Part shown: piece after piece, positions 16,495 to 26,290 of the stretch | How positions within the stretch are numbered: position 1 is the stretch's first letter | Layout of the letters: each line of letters opens with the position of its first letter | Assembly (NCBI GenBank): GCA_964539395.1 | Contig: CAZIIU010000019.1 | Coordinates: forward strand, 3,642-67,641 | Reading direction: 5' to 3' | Length of the DNA: 64,000 nucleotides | Source: M55B112 sp964539395 | Lineage (GTDB): Bacteria; Bacteroidota; Bacteroidia; Bacteroidales; GCA-2748055 | The notes under the pieces: generated by a model | The model's input: only the letters and a program-made list of their open reading frames with translations | Databases searched by the model: none | What the model was told of the DNA's origin: nothing | Position numbers and translations under genes: made by a program

Positions 16495-18057
16495 ATGACA
16501 CAAAACACCTTCAGATGCATTGCGGTCGACATGGGTGCGGCCAGCATCCGCATCATGCTGGGAACGATTGCCAACGGACGCCTCACCTATGAAGAAAAAC
16601 ACCGTTTCAACAACGAGATCAGAACCATCGACGGTCACGAGCGATGGAACATCGATCTGATCACCAGCGAAATTAAAAAAGGCATTCAGCAGGCAGTATC
16701 CACCGCCGACGGTCATGTAGAAAGTATCGCGGTCGACTCATGGGGTGTCGATTTCGTTTTGCTCGACAAAACGGGCAACCTGCTCGACGAGCCGGTGGCA
16801 TATCGCGATGCACGCACCAAAGGAATGCAGGAAAAATGGTCGCGTGAGATGAGTCCTGCCGACACATTCGCGAAAACCGGTATCAACTTTTACGATTTCA
16901 ATACCCTCTTCCACCTGCTATCGATCCGCGACAGCGGTCTCATCCCCCATATCGGTACCATCCTTTTCATGCCCTGCTACATCACCTATATTCTCAGCGG
17001 TCAACAACGCAACGAAACCACCATCGCCTCAACATCGCAGCTCCTCAACGTCAAAGGCAACACCATCAATAAAGAGATCGCTGCTAAACTCAACCTCGAC
17101 CCGAAGGTGTTCGGCACGATCATCCCTGCAGGAACAACCCTGGGTCCATACCGCGAAGCCGTGCCGGCGGATCGCAACGCTGCCGCAATATCCGGCATTC
17201 GCCCGGCAGAGCAGGCAGGAACCACTGCAAAAGGCGATCACACGGTAGAGGAGCATGACAATGAAAAAGGAAATGGCACCGGTGCGCCGAAAGTGGTTGC
17301 CGTATGCGCACACGATACCGCCTGCGCAGTTACCGCGATACCGGCTGAGGAGGATGAATATGCGTTTATTGCAACCGGTACCTGGTGCATAGTGGGGACT
17401 GTTTCTCAAGAGCCGGTGACTACTGAATATGCACTGAATGAGGGATTTACCAACGAAAGGGCATATCTCGACCGGTATCGTGTGTTGAAAAATATCAATG
17501 GCCTCTGGTTGGTACAGGGACTGAAGGCATCTTTCGACAACCAATATGATTACGACGAAATCGAGCAGCTGGCGCTGGAGTCGGACTGCACCAACCTGGT
17601 CTACCCCGAAAACGAGATGTTCTATAACCCTGACGATATGCGGTCGGCTTTCGACCGGTTTTTTGAGGCTACAGGTCAGCCCCCGCCGGAAAACCCCGCC
17701 GGCTACTTCAAATGCGCCTACGACAGCCTCTGCATGGCCTTCAGGCTGAATATGGAAAAACTGGAAAAAATGATGAAGAGGGATTTTTTAACCCTCCATC
17801 TCACCGGCGGGGGGTGCCAGTCGGAATACCTCTCACAGCAAACCGCCTCCATCTGCGAACGTAGCGTGGTGTCGGGTCCCGTAGAGGGTGCAACCATCGG
17901 GAACATCATCATCCAGGCAATCGCAGCCGAAGCAGTGGAGAATCTGACTGAAGCCCGACAGATTGTGCGCAACTCATTTGATATAAGGGTGTATCAACCA
18001 GATCCTGTAAAAAGGCCTTCTGAAGACCGGTATGTGTACTTTAAGGAATTGAGATAG
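16495..18057 (+). CDS. FGGY-family fuculokinase/rhamnulokinase
   Basis: Cytosolic sugar kinase of about 520 residues. N-terminal FGGY domain: CIAVDMGAASIRIMLG (phosphate loop), WGVDFVLLD and YRDART. C-terminal domain: FIATGTWCIVGT, LVQGLKASF and LHLTGGGCQSEYL (adenosine motif). The closest resemblance by eye is to rhamnulokinase-type proteins, which serve as fuculokinases in Bacteroidetes fucose loci. An insertion of about 40 residues (SGIRPAEQAGTTAKGDHTVE and following, up to GNGTGAPK) separates the usual LGPxR segment from VVAVCAHDTACAV. I chose the Met of MTQNTFRCIAV because the fold begins there; an upstream Met at 16426 would overlap the divergent promoter. With FucI it would make fuculose-1-phosphate. 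Confidence 0.85.
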   Translation: MTQNTFRCIAVDMGAASIRIMLGTIANGRLTYEEKHRFNNEIRTIDGHERWNIDLITSEIKKGIQQAVSTADGHVESIAVDSWGVDFVLLDKTGNLLDEPVAYRDARTKGMQEKWSREMSPADTFAKTGINFYDFNTLFHLLSIRDSGLIPHIGTILFMPCYITYILSGQQRNETTIASTSQLLNVKGNTINKEIAAKLNLDPKVFGTIIPAGTTLGPYREAVPADRNAAAISGIRPAEQAGTTAKGDHTVEEHDNEKGNGTGAPKVVAVCAHDTACAVTAIPAEEDEYAFIATGTWCIVGTVSQEPVTTEYALNEGFTNERAYLDRYRVLKNINGLWLVQGLKASFDNQYDYDEIEQLALESDCTNLVYPENEMFYNPDDMRSAFDRFFEATGQPPPENPAGYFKCAYDSLCMAFRLNMEKLEKMMKRDFLTLHLTGGGCQSEYLSQQTASICERSVVSGPVEGATIGNIIIQAIAAEAVENLTEARQIVRNSFDIRVYQPDPVKRPSEDRYVYFKELR

Positions 18058-18090
18058 CTAGCCTGTGCTAAACAGAAATATAAAGTTTCA

Positions 18091-19362
18091 ATGAAAGCAA
18101 TCCTAAAAAAAACAACATTAAAAACACTCCTAAGAATCTTTTTGGCGTGTCCGGTGCTTTTAATGCTCAGTTGTAATTCTTCCAATAAAAAAAATGAAGC
18201 TATGAAAAACCAACCTTCACCGGGATCATATGCGTATGACCTGCATTTTTTATCCAAATATAATATCGGGTTTAGAGAACTGCGTGACAAGGAGAGCGAT
18301 GCCTCATTAATAGTTGTTCCTGACTGGCAGGGTAGAGTAATGACCAGTACGGATAACAGGATGAGTGGTGAGAGCTATGGCTGGTTGAATTATAAGTTTA
18401 TTGAATCGGGTGAGATGAACCAACATTTCAATCCATTCGGTGGAGAGGAAAGGATTTGGCTTGGGCCTGAAGGGGGCCCCTTTTCAATATATTTTGATGA
18501 AGGTGATAAACAGGTTATTGAGAACTGGAGAGTGCCAAAACAATTAGATACAGAAGCATATAAGATAGTAGATACATCAGAAAACAGCATACACTTCAAT
18601 AAAGCGTTTAGATTGAGAAATGCTTCAGGTTATCCTTTCGATATTATGCTGGATCGCAAACTGCAGATTTTCAGTCGGAAAATGGCGGAAAAATCTTTGG
18701 GCTTTACCCTTGATGATTCCCTTTCCCTGGTCTCATATCAATCACAAAATATTCTTACCAACAATGGAGATTCAACTTGGAATGATGAAACCGGGGCATT
18801 GTCGATTTGGATTCTTTGTATGTTTACTCCTTCAGAAGAGGGAGTTGTATTTATTCCTTTCAGGGAAGGCGATGAGAAAGAACTCGGCTCTCTGGTTAAT
18901 GATGTTTATTTTGGAAAGGTTCCCGATGACAGGTTAGTTATTGATAACGGAGTGATTTATTTTCAAACCGACGGAAAATACAGAAGTAAAATAGGTGTTT
19001 CACCTAAAAGAGCTCTAAATTATTGTGGCAGTTACGATCCGGTAAAACAAAAACATACTATTCTGTGGTACTCGTCTTTGGATCGATCAAAGTCTTATGT
19101 AAACTCCGTATGGGGAGAACAGGAAGATCCTTTCGACGGTGATGCTGTAAATGCATATAATGACGGTCCGTTGGAAGACGGTTCCATTTTCGGACCATTT
19201 TATGAAATTGAAAGCTCTTCACCAGCTGCTTTTCTTGCTCCAGGAGAAAAAATGGAACACATTCAGCGTATTTTTCATATTTCAGGTGATGAGGAAAAGT
19301 TGAACGAGATAACGAACAAACTGTTTGGTATCTCTATTGAAAAAATTAAAAACGTTTTTTAG
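18091..19362 (+). CDS. DUF6786-family lipoprotein
   Basis: Exported lipoprotein of 423 residues: long n-region, hydrophobic core and lipobox LMLSC (Cys29). The mature part resembles DUF6786, a mutarotase-like beta-sandwich family found in Bacteroidota fucose and rhamnose loci. Visible segments are SLIVVPDWQGRVMTSTDN, FGGEERIWLGPEGGPFSIYF and the C-terminal GPFYEIESSSPAAFLAPGE, which is shared in pattern with aldose 1-epimerase-like proteins. It lies between the kinase and the second permease on the + strand, gaps 33 and 14 bases. I infer periplasmic binding or epimerisation of a fucose-containing sugar. Confidence 0.78.
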   Translation: MKAILKKTTLKTLLRIFLACPVLLMLSCNSSNKKNEAMKNQPSPGSYAYDLHFLSKYNIGFRELRDKESDASLIVVPDWQGRVMTSTDNRMSGESYGWLNYKFIESGEMNQHFNPFGGEERIWLGPEGGPFSIYFDEGDKQVIENWRVPKQLDTEAYKIVDTSENSIHFNKAFRLRNASGYPFDIMLDRKLQIFSRKMAEKSLGFTLDDSLSLVSYQSQNILTNNGDSTWNDETGALSIWILCMFTPSEEGVVFIPFREGDEKELGSLVNDVYFGKVPDDRLVIDNGVIYFQTDGKYRSKIGVSPKRALNYCGSYDPVKQKHTILWYSSLDRSKSYVNSVWGEQEDPFDGDAVNAYNDGPLEDGSIFGPFYEIESSSPAAFLAPGEKMEHIQRIFHISGDEEKLNEITNKLFGISIEKIKNVF

Positions 19363-19376
19363 ATATATTTGAAGAA

Positions 19377-20807
19377 ATGGAAAAAACGCCTATCGTACCA
19401 AAAGGTATTCTTTTGCCATTTATTTTGCTCTCCAGTCTCTTTTTTGCCTGGGCCTTACCCAATAATCTGACCGATACCATGTTGGCCGCCTTCAAGCGGA
19501 TTATGAGTCTTACCGATTCAAAAACAGCATGGATACAGGTAGCGTGCTACCTGTTTGGTTACGGCTTTTTTGCCTTACCTGCTGCATTGTATATAAAGAA
19601 ATTTACTTATAAATCAGGAGTTCTGCTGGGTCTGGGTTTATATGCCCTGGGAGCATTTATGTTTTACCCCGCAATGCTCTACTCAGCATATAATATCAAT
19701 ATTAGTTTCCTTCTTTTTCTTCTCGCCCTCATCATTCTGTTTGCAGGGCTTTCAATTTTGGAGACATCAACAAATTCATACGTATATGTTCTGGGTCCGG
19801 TTAAAACAGCTACCCAAAGGCTGAACTTTGCACAATCTTTTAATCCATTCGGGGCCATTACCGGTGTAATTATTTCCCAGGTTTTTATTTTATCGCGCTT
19901 AAACACCCTTACATCAGTTGAGAGAGCTGCTTTGCCTCTTGAAGAACTTGGCAAAATACAGAGGCTTGAACTGAATGCTGTTTCAAAAACGTATGTCGTC
20001 ATTGGTTTTATTATGGTTTGTCTACTGATTATCATCCGTTTAACTAAAATGCCAAAACTAAAGGAAGATGATAAGAAAATTGATCTGAAAGCTACATTTG
20101 GCAGGCTCTTTAAAAACAAAAATTATGTCTGGGCAGTGGCAGCTCAGTTTTTATATGTAGGAGCTCAAATTGCCGTATGGTCATATACTATCAGATACTC
20201 AATGCAGCAACTGCAGCTTGATCAGATTATGTCAGGACTGGGAAAGGGCCCCGATACCGAAACAATTATCTCAGCTCTTAGAAACATTGAACCACTCGCA
20301 GCCGGCTTTTACAATTTTGCAGATTGGATTGGTATGAATGCATTGCTGCCCAGGACCGCTGAACAGGCCGGAGCAACATATTATATCATTTCACTTGTAT
20401 TGTTTGTTATTTCCCGTTTTGTGTGCACCGCACTTATGAATTTTGTCAGGCCGCGAATGCTCCTTACTACACTTGCATTACTTGCAGTCGGACTGTCTCT
20501 TATAACAATTTATGCAGATGGATCTGGTGGGATTTATGCATTAATAGGAATCTCGGGTTGTATGTCTTTGATGTTCCCTACTATTTATGGTTTAGGAATT
20601 ACAGGGTTAGGAGCCGATACTAAAATCGCAGGAGCGGGCATGGTGATGGCGATTGCCGGAGCAGCCTTTCTGACTCAAATACAGGGAATAGTTTCGGATC
20701 AGTCAGGTAACATCAAAATTGCATACTGGGTACCAGCGATTGCATTTATGATCATTGCCTATTATAGCGGAATAATATCCAGGAATAGATTGGATTATAC
20801 AGATTGA
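19377..20807 (+). CDS. L-fucose permease FucP-like MFS symporter
   Basis: Inner-membrane transporter of 476 residues, 12 membrane segments, FGHS/FucP family. TM1 reads FFAWALPNNLTDTMLAAF; its Asp33 aligns with E. coli FucP Asp46 (ANNLNDIL), and Glu in ILETSTNSYVY matches Glu135, so both proton-coupling acids are kept. The family segments LNFAQSFNPFGAITGV and QFLYVGAQIAVWSY are present. A loop insertion of about 60 residues after TM7 (DQIMSGLGKGPDTETIISAL onward) makes it longer than FucP (438). It starts 14 bases after the DUF6786 gene and is probably in the same operon. Of the two permeases here, this one better fits fucose:H+ symport. Confidence 0.87.
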   Translation: MEKTPIVPKGILLPFILLSSLFFAWALPNNLTDTMLAAFKRIMSLTDSKTAWIQVACYLFGYGFFALPAALYIKKFTYKSGVLLGLGLYALGAFMFYPAMLYSAYNINISFLLFLLALIILFAGLSILETSTNSYVYVLGPVKTATQRLNFAQSFNPFGAITGVIISQVFILSRLNTLTSVERAALPLEELGKIQRLELNAVSKTYVVIGFIMVCLLIIIRLTKMPKLKEDDKKIDLKATFGRLFKNKNYVWAVAAQFLYVGAQIAVWSYTIRYSMQQLQLDQIMSGLGKGPDTETIISALRNIEPLAAGFYNFADWIGMNALLPRTAEQAGATYYIISLVLFVISRFVCTALMNFVRPRMLLTTLALLAVGLSLITIYADGSGGIYALIGISGCMSLMFPTIYGLGITGLGADTKIAGAGMVMAIAGAAFLTQIQGIVSDQSGNIKIAYWVPAIAFMIIAYYSGIISRNRLDYTD

Positions 20808-21094
20808 AACGAATAAGAATCAGTTTTGGAATAAATGGTAAGATTGCATAATTAACCCTGAAAAAATAGCAGCATGATAAACAGAAGTTTCCTGGTTGAT
20901 TTATTGTTGGTAATGTGCCAATTAAATATATAAAAGATAATTCCGGAAAAACAGGTATATGTCAGGAGGATATGACCAGGTGCATAGTATCAGACATTGA
21001 TTTGCACTATTCAGATAAAAAGCTAATATCAATAATCTGACATGCAATAATTTAGAAAATTTGAAACATTAGTGTATAACCAAAAGTAATTAAA
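20808..21094. other. Intergenic region before fucI
   Basis: A 287-base AT-rich gap with no gene. It may hold a separate promoter for fucI, since FucI follows the permease on the same strand at an unusually long distance. No clear repeat or terminator hairpin is visible. Confidence 0.45.
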
Positions 21095-22879
21095 ATGAGT
21101 AAAGAGAGACTGATCGGTACAAAACCGAAAATCGGAATCCGTCCGGCCATCGACGGACGTAGAAACGGGGTGAGAGAATCGCTCGAGGACCAGACGATGA
21201 ACCTGGCCATACTGGCCGCCTCCTTCCTGCAGAAAAACCTGAGACATGCAGACGGATCGAAAGTGGAGTGTGTGATCTCCGACACCTGCATTGGCGGGGT
21301 AGCCGAAGCAGCCGCATCGGCCGATAAGTTCAGAAGAGAGGGCGTGGGGGTCTCCCTCACTGTAACGCCCTGCTGGTGTTATGGCAGCGAGACGATCGAC
21401 ATGGATCCGCACCTGCCGAAAGCGATCTGGGGCTTCAACGGCACGGAACGGCCGGGTGCCGTTTATCTAGCAGCGGCACTTGCCGGACACAACCAGAAGG
21501 GACTTCCCGCGTTCGGTATCTACGGCAGGGATGTGATGGACGCCGGTAGTGAGGAGATCCCCGACGATGTGGCAGAAAAACTGCTGCGCTTCGCGAAGGC
21601 CGGACTGGCAGCTGCCACGATGAAAGGGAGGTCGTACCTTTCCATAGGCTCAGTGTCGATGGGGATCGCCGGATCAATCGTCAATGAGAACTTTTTCCAG
21701 GAGTACCTGGGCATGCGGAACGAATATGTCGATATGACCGAGATCACCCGCCGCCTGGAAGAGGGAATCTATGATGAGGAGGAGTTCAAAAAGGCCATTG
21801 AGTGGACCAAAAAGAACTGTAAAGAGGGCGAGGATGTGAATCCTGCCGACCAGCAATTCTCCCGCGAAAAGAAGGATGAGGTATGGGAGATCGTGGTAAA
21901 GATGACGATTATCATGCGCGATCTGATGGTGGGTAATCCCCGCCTGAGAGAGATCGGGTACGGTGAGGAGGCAATGGGCCACAACTCCATCGCTGCCGGG
22001 TTCCAGGGTCAGCGCCAATGGACAGACCACTTTCCGAATGGGGACTTCGCTGAGGCGATTCTGAACTCATCATTCGACTGGAACGGGATCAGACAGTCGT
22101 TCGTGATGGCAACGGAAAATGACTCCCTCAACGGTGTGGCGATGCTGTTCGGTCACCTGCTTAGTAACACTTCTCAAATCTTTGCCGATGTAAGGACCTA
22201 TTGGAGTCCCGAAGCGGTTGAAAGGGTCACCGGACACCGGCTCACCGGTCTTGCCGAATACGGCCTTATCCACCTGATCAACTCCGGCTCAGCCACCCTC
22301 GATGGAACAGGTCAGCAGTCTGACAAAGATGGCAACCCTGTCATGAAACCCTTCTGGGAAATCACAGAAGAGGAGGCACAGAAATGTCTCGATGCAACAA
22401 CCTGGTATCCCGCTGTAAACGAATACTTCAGGGGTGGCGGCTACTCTTCGAAGTACCTCTCCAAAGGGGGCATGCCGGTAACCATGTCGCGGATCAACCT
22501 GGTGAAAGGAGTAGGACCGGTATTACAACTTGCCGAAGGCTACTCTGTAACTATTCCCGATGATGTGCATAAAACACTCGACAAACGCACCAATGAGACC
22601 TGGCCCACCACATGGTTCGTTCCCAACCTCACAGGTAAAGGAGCGTTTACCGAAGTATATTCAGTGATGGCCAACTGGGGAGCCAACCACGGGGCGATCA
22701 GCCACGGTCATATTGGCGCCGACCTGATCACACTGGCATCGATCCTGAGGATCCCCGTTTGCATGCACAACGTGGAAGATAACAGGATATTCAGACCCAG
22801 TGCCTGGTCAGCCTTCGGTCAGGATAAAGAGGCATCAGACTACAGGGCCTGCGACACCTATGGTCCGCTATATAAATAG
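21095..22879 (+). CDS. fucI: L-fucose isomerase
   Basis: Cytosolic enzyme of 594 residues (E. coli FucI has 591) that interconverts L-fucose and L-fuculose with Mn2+. The whole length matches the family: KPKIGIRPAIDGRRNGVRES at the N-terminus, VISDTCIGGVAEAA, VTPCWCYGSETIDM, the central metal-site segments around MATENDSLNGVAMLFGHLL, and the C-terminal WGANHGAISHGHIGADLITL carrying the conserved His, then RIPVCMHNVE. It is the last gene of the fucose cluster on the + strand. The next enzyme, a fuculose-1-phosphate aldolase, is not in this window. Confidence 0.96.
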   Translation: MSKERLIGTKPKIGIRPAIDGRRNGVRESLEDQTMNLAILAASFLQKNLRHADGSKVECVISDTCIGGVAEAAASADKFRREGVGVSLTVTPCWCYGSETIDMDPHLPKAIWGFNGTERPGAVYLAAALAGHNQKGLPAFGIYGRDVMDAGSEEIPDDVAEKLLRFAKAGLAAATMKGRSYLSIGSVSMGIAGSIVNENFFQEYLGMRNEYVDMTEITRRLEEGIYDEEEFKKAIEWTKKNCKEGEDVNPADQQFSREKKDEVWEIVVKMTIIMRDLMVGNPRLREIGYGEEAMGHNSIAAGFQGQRQWTDHFPNGDFAEAILNSSFDWNGIRQSFVMATENDSLNGVAMLFGHLLSNTSQIFADVRTYWSPEAVERVTGHRLTGLAEYGLIHLINSGSATLDGTGQQSDKDGNPVMKPFWEITEEEAQKCLDATTWYPAVNEYFRGGGYSSKYLSKGGMPVTMSRINLVKGVGPVLQLAEGYSVTIPDDVHKTLDKRTNETWPTTWFVPNLTGKGAFTEVYSVMANWGANHGAISHGHIGADLITLASILRIPVCMHNVEDNRIFRPSAWSAFGQDKEASDYRACDTYGPLYK

Positions 22880-22970
22880 TGCATGTAAGGAATACCGGGA
22901 TAAACTTACATCACTCGTACTTATAAAGATCGTAATCGAAGTTCTTCCTGGCTACTAATCATAAAAAAAA

Positions 22971-23351
22971 CTAATTCGTTACCAGGAAAACTTTGTACAG
23001 CACAAATAAAAAGCTAATTGCAAAACTAACTGTGGCAATTTTGTGAATATTTAGCATCAGCTCATACATCCTGCCCATACTTAGTAATGCGCCGGTAGTA
23101 AACAAAGCAATCACAGAGAGAACTGCCAGCGAAATGAAAAAATATTGACCAATTGCCAGTTCATTCAGCTTTGCAAAACTGTAGATTATAAATGATAAAT
23201 AAACCACGAATCCTAATGATATCAATTTATGCAAGTTAAATAGAAAAGCATTGTAGGGAAAACCAGTTTTATGAAGGATATATCCCAAAACAATTACCAG
23301 GAAGAAGATTCCAATACTGATTATAAACTTAAGTTCCAAGACCATTTTCAT
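22971..23351 (-). CDS. Small four-helix membrane protein
   Basis: A 126-residue protein with four predicted membrane helices (FIISIGIFFLVIVLGYIL; ISLGFVVYLSFIIYSF; QYFFISLAVLSVIALF; IATVSFAISFLFVLYKVF). No family is recognised. Met3 is an equally possible start. It is the third gene of a minus-strand set after the TonB receptor and another small membrane protein, 10 bases downstream of the latter, so an operon is likely. The four-helix pattern with HKIAT and LHKLIS is reminiscent of small b-type cytochrome or DUF-type membrane proteins, but this is only an impression. Confidence 0.6.
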   Translation of the reverse strand: MKMVLELKFIISIGIFFLVIVLGYILHKTGFPYNAFLFNLHKLISLGFVVYLSFIIYSFAKLNELAIGQYFFISLAVLSVIALFTTGALLSMGRMYELMLNIHKIATVSFAISFLFVLYKVFLVTN

Positions 23352-23361
23352 CTTTTTTAGG

Positions 23362-23766
23362 TTACATTTTTTTTAAGTTTCTCAGTAATAGCGAGCCAAT
23401 GATAATGAGGAATAAGGCAATAATATAAAAAGGGAGGTGTAATGGGGCATAAAAAATTCTAATCATAATTATCTGGACTGTGAGCCAGATCATAAGCACT
23501 GCTCCCTGAAAAATGATGAACTGCGGATAGATCCGATGCTGTATAATTGCAAAAATAGCTGCTATAAGGGAAAACAATCCGTTGAAAACAAATAGAATAA
23601 TCCCTGGTATTAAGTAGCTGGTGAATGGGGAATGCCTTAAAAAATCCAAAGGCATCTGCATAAACTCTCCGCCCGGATCATAAATCAAGCCAAAACCTCC
23701 CCAAAGAGCACCTATGGCATTGAACATAAGGAAAACAATTGCAGTAATCCGAAGCTTTTTCATCAT
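23362..23766 (-). CDS. Small four-helix membrane protein
   Basis: A 134-residue integral membrane protein: four hydrophobic segments (ITAIVFLMFNAIGALWGGF; YLIPGIILFVFNGLFSLIAAIF; IIFQGAVLMIWLTVQIIMI; PFYIIALFLIIIGSLLL). N-terminus MMKKLR, C-terminus NLKKM, consistent with cytoplasmic ends. No family assigned. It lies 34 bases after the TonB receptor stop on the same strand and 10 bases before the next small membrane protein. The pair may be a membrane module serving the receptor, but nothing in the sequence shows the substrate. Confidence 0.6.
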   Translation of the reverse strand: MMKKLRITAIVFLMFNAIGALWGGFGLIYDPGGEFMQMPLDFLRHSPFTSYLIPGIILFVFNGLFSLIAAIFAIIQHRIYPQFIIFQGAVLMIWLTVQIIMIRIFYAPLHLPFYIIALFLIIIGSLLLRNLKKM

Positions 23767-23800
23767 ATGTGGACTTTATACGCAAATTTATATCTATTTT

Positions 23801-26188
23801 TTAAAATATAATCCGGTAAAGTATATCAGGCATAAGTCCAAACTGATAAACGGTTTTTAGTCCATCGGTAAGGGGATCGTACTTCATGAAGAACGGGTTT
23901 TTGCGATTGGTGAGGTTGGAAATGTTGACAGCTATCTCCTGGGTTGTTGATTTTCCACTGAACTTTATTCCTGTCCTAAGATTTATGTTCATGTACATCG
24001 GCATCTGTTGCGAGTAGGCATCGGTCTCGTCATACTGGGTGTAGCCAATATGCCGTGATGCTTCCAGGTCGATGGGTGAGTAACGTTTGCCTCCTGCAAG
24101 GTTGAATTTACCATCAATATTCAGCCTTTTGATATATCGGCCAGAGCCCGAACCAATCTTTAACTCCTTTCCTCCCAGTAGGTTGAATACATAGTTGCCG
24201 TTGAAAGCAGTGTTTCTAAGCACGTTGTCACTCCCCCTGTACTTCGACTCAAACAGCGAGAGGGTGAAGAGAAAGTAGGTTCCTTTATCCATAAACTTCT
24301 CGGCTGTGAGTTCCACCCCATAATTAAAACCGCTGCCGCCATTGGTTAATGCTCCAAATTCGAGGCTGGATGCCGATGCCCTGTTGAGCATCGAAAAGGA
24401 ACTTGGCTCTGTTTCAACCAGCGCATTGAAAATTTGCTGGTAGTATACCTCCGTTTTCAGCCTCACCTTGCCCGAGAATATCTTATCATAGCTCATCACA
24501 AAGTGGTGGCTTTTTGTAAAACCCAAATTAGTATTCGGAGTAGTGTATACACCATTTGCATCCATAACCTTGCTCTGCAAAACCTCAACCGGGGTGGACA
24601 ATGAATGTAATCCGTAAGCCAGGCTAAAAGTATTCCCCTTAACAGGTTCCCAGTTTAAGCCGGCCCTGGGTTCAACAGAGATATGTCCTGTTGAGTGCTG
24701 GTAGTTGGTGCTCAATCCAACATTCAAACGCACCTCCTGGTTCACCCTGTGCTGCCATTGCATATAAGGCTGGGTAAAATAATCATGTCCATTGTAATCA
24801 TGCAAAGTTCTATAAACCCCTCTGCCCGGATGCAGTATACTGTCGTTCAGTCCAAAATCCTGTCTCTCGATGGTTAGCCCGGTTCGAATGCTGTTTCTGC
24901 CATTCAATTTGGTGTTCATAAAAATCCTTGTCGCGTATTTGGTACGTTGATATTCAGAACCGGACCATAGATGGGGGGTTCTGTCAATATTGCTCACCGA
25001 ATCCACCCGATAAAGATTGACAACGGTTGAAGCCGAAAGGATAACTCCCAGGTAAGATCGCTCTCCAAAACTGCGGGTATGGGTTAACCCAATTACCCCG
25101 CTCCTGCTGTCGATATACTCATCTGTATCGTAATTCAACAGGGTAGCCATATCGGCTTTGGCCTCCGAAGTGTCGCGTGTGCTCTCAACCCAGTCGATCC
25201 GGTTGGTACCTCCAAAAGCGATGATTGAAGTTGTACCCTTACCTCCGGAAGGAAAATTAAGTTTAAAAAGGCCATCCTGATAGGTTGGCAGGGAAGGCAT
25301 CTTCAGATCGACAACCGCATTAAGCAACTGAACGGTTGAATACCTGTAGTTAATAAGATAGGAGGAACCAACTTTCTTCGAAATCGGACCCTCGGCGCTG
25401 AGTTCCGTACCCATAAGGGCGAACTGACCAATAAACTCATGTTTCTGGTTGTTTCCGTTTCTGGTTTTGAGATCAAAAACACCTGAAGTGGTATTGCTGT
25501 ACTCCGCTGGAAATGCCCCGGTAATAAAATCGGAGTTGGCCAGCGTATTCACATTGAGCATACTTACAATCCCTCCCGAGGCGCTGCCATCGCCAAAATG
25601 GTTGAGATTGGGGATATCAATCCCATCTAGCCTGAAAAGCATACCTATCGGTGAATTGCCGCGAATTACTATCTCATTCTGGGTATCGTCGGTAGATTTT
25701 ACTCCTGCAAAATTCATTGCCAATCGCGATACATCATAACCTGCACCTGCATAGCGCTGAGCCTCCTCAACTGAGAAGGTGCGCGCACTGGCAGATGCAA
25801 ATGTGTTAATGGGTTTCTCTTTGTTAACGCTTGCCCTTACTACCACCTCCTCAAGTGCTATGGTGCTCTCAACCAGTTCTATATTTACTATTGACTCCCT
25901 GCCGGATGTCACCTCGATATTGGGAATGGTTATACCCTCATATCCCACAAAACCAACATGAAGTGTGGCCCTGCCAACAGGTACCTCTTCCAGACGGTAG
26001 TTTCCGGCCTCATCGGTAATAGTACCCCGCATCGAACCATTCGCCTGCAGGGCTATCGTAGCAAATGGTATTGACTGCCGGGTCTCTTTATCGACCACCT
26101 TTCCCCTGAGGGTTTGTGTATACTTTTGCGAAAAACAGGTGCTTGTAATAACAAGAACCGGAAAGAAAAAGATCACTAAACGTTTCAT
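23801..26188 (-). CDS. TonB-dependent receptor with CarboxypepD_reg-like domain
   Basis: Outer-membrane protein of 795 residues. Signal peptide to about residue 20 (STCFSQ), CarboxypepD_reg-like domain (about 25-115, LRGKVVDKETRQSIPFATI), plug domain (about 120-240, with NEIVIRGNSPIGMLFRLDGI) and a beta barrel ending ...GLMPDILYRIIF with the C-terminal Phe typical of outer-membrane proteins. No SusD partner is near. The regulator upstream on the same strand (TolB-like/TPR/AraC, 245 bases away) and two small membrane proteins downstream make up the rest of the set. The plug and barrel type resembles receptors without a clear glycan link; the substrate is unknown. Confidence 0.88.
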   Translation of the reverse strand: MKRLVIFFFPVLVITSTCFSQKYTQTLRGKVVDKETRQSIPFATIALQANGSMRGTITDEAGNYRLEEVPVGRATLHVGFVGYEGITIPNIEVTSGRESIVNIELVESTIALEEVVVRASVNKEKPINTFASASARTFSVEEAQRYAGAGYDVSRLAMNFAGVKSTDDTQNEIVIRGNSPIGMLFRLDGIDIPNLNHFGDGSASGGIVSMLNVNTLANSDFITGAFPAEYSNTTSGVFDLKTRNGNNQKHEFIGQFALMGTELSAEGPISKKVGSSYLINYRYSTVQLLNAVVDLKMPSLPTYQDGLFKLNFPSGGKGTTSIIAFGGTNRIDWVESTRDTSEAKADMATLLNYDTDEYIDSRSGVIGLTHTRSFGERSYLGVILSASTVVNLYRVDSVSNIDRTPHLWSGSEYQRTKYATRIFMNTKLNGRNSIRTGLTIERQDFGLNDSILHPGRGVYRTLHDYNGHDYFTQPYMQWQHRVNQEVRLNVGLSTNYQHSTGHISVEPRAGLNWEPVKGNTFSLAYGLHSLSTPVEVLQSKVMDANGVYTTPNTNLGFTKSHHFVMSYDKIFSGKVRLKTEVYYQQIFNALVETEPSSFSMLNRASASSLEFGALTNGGSGFNYGVELTAEKFMDKGTYFLFTLSLFESKYRGSDNVLRNTAFNGNYVFNLLGGKELKIGSGSGRYIKRLNIDGKFNLAGGKRYSPIDLEASRHIGYTQYDETDAYSQQMPMYMNINLRTGIKFSGKSTTQEIAVNISNLTNRKNPFFMKYDPLTDGLKTVYQFGLMPDILYRIIF

Positions 26189-26261
26189 ATTGCAGCTGAT
26201 TAAAATATTTCAAATGCAAAGATGGCTGCTTGCTTAAAGCTTTTCGGCTGAAAGTGTAGGG

Positions 26262-26290
26262 GCGAACCTATCCAATTTTTATTGGTTCGC
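26262..26290. promoter_or_regulatory. Inverted repeat upstream of the TonB receptor gene
   Basis: GCGAA, bulge CCTAT, then CCAAT-TTTT-ATTGG-TTCGC: a stem of two 5-base blocks with a TTTT loop, about 75-100 bases before the TonB receptor start. It could be an operator for the neighbouring AraC-type regulator or an RNA hairpin. There is no T-run for a terminator. Confidence 0.4.
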
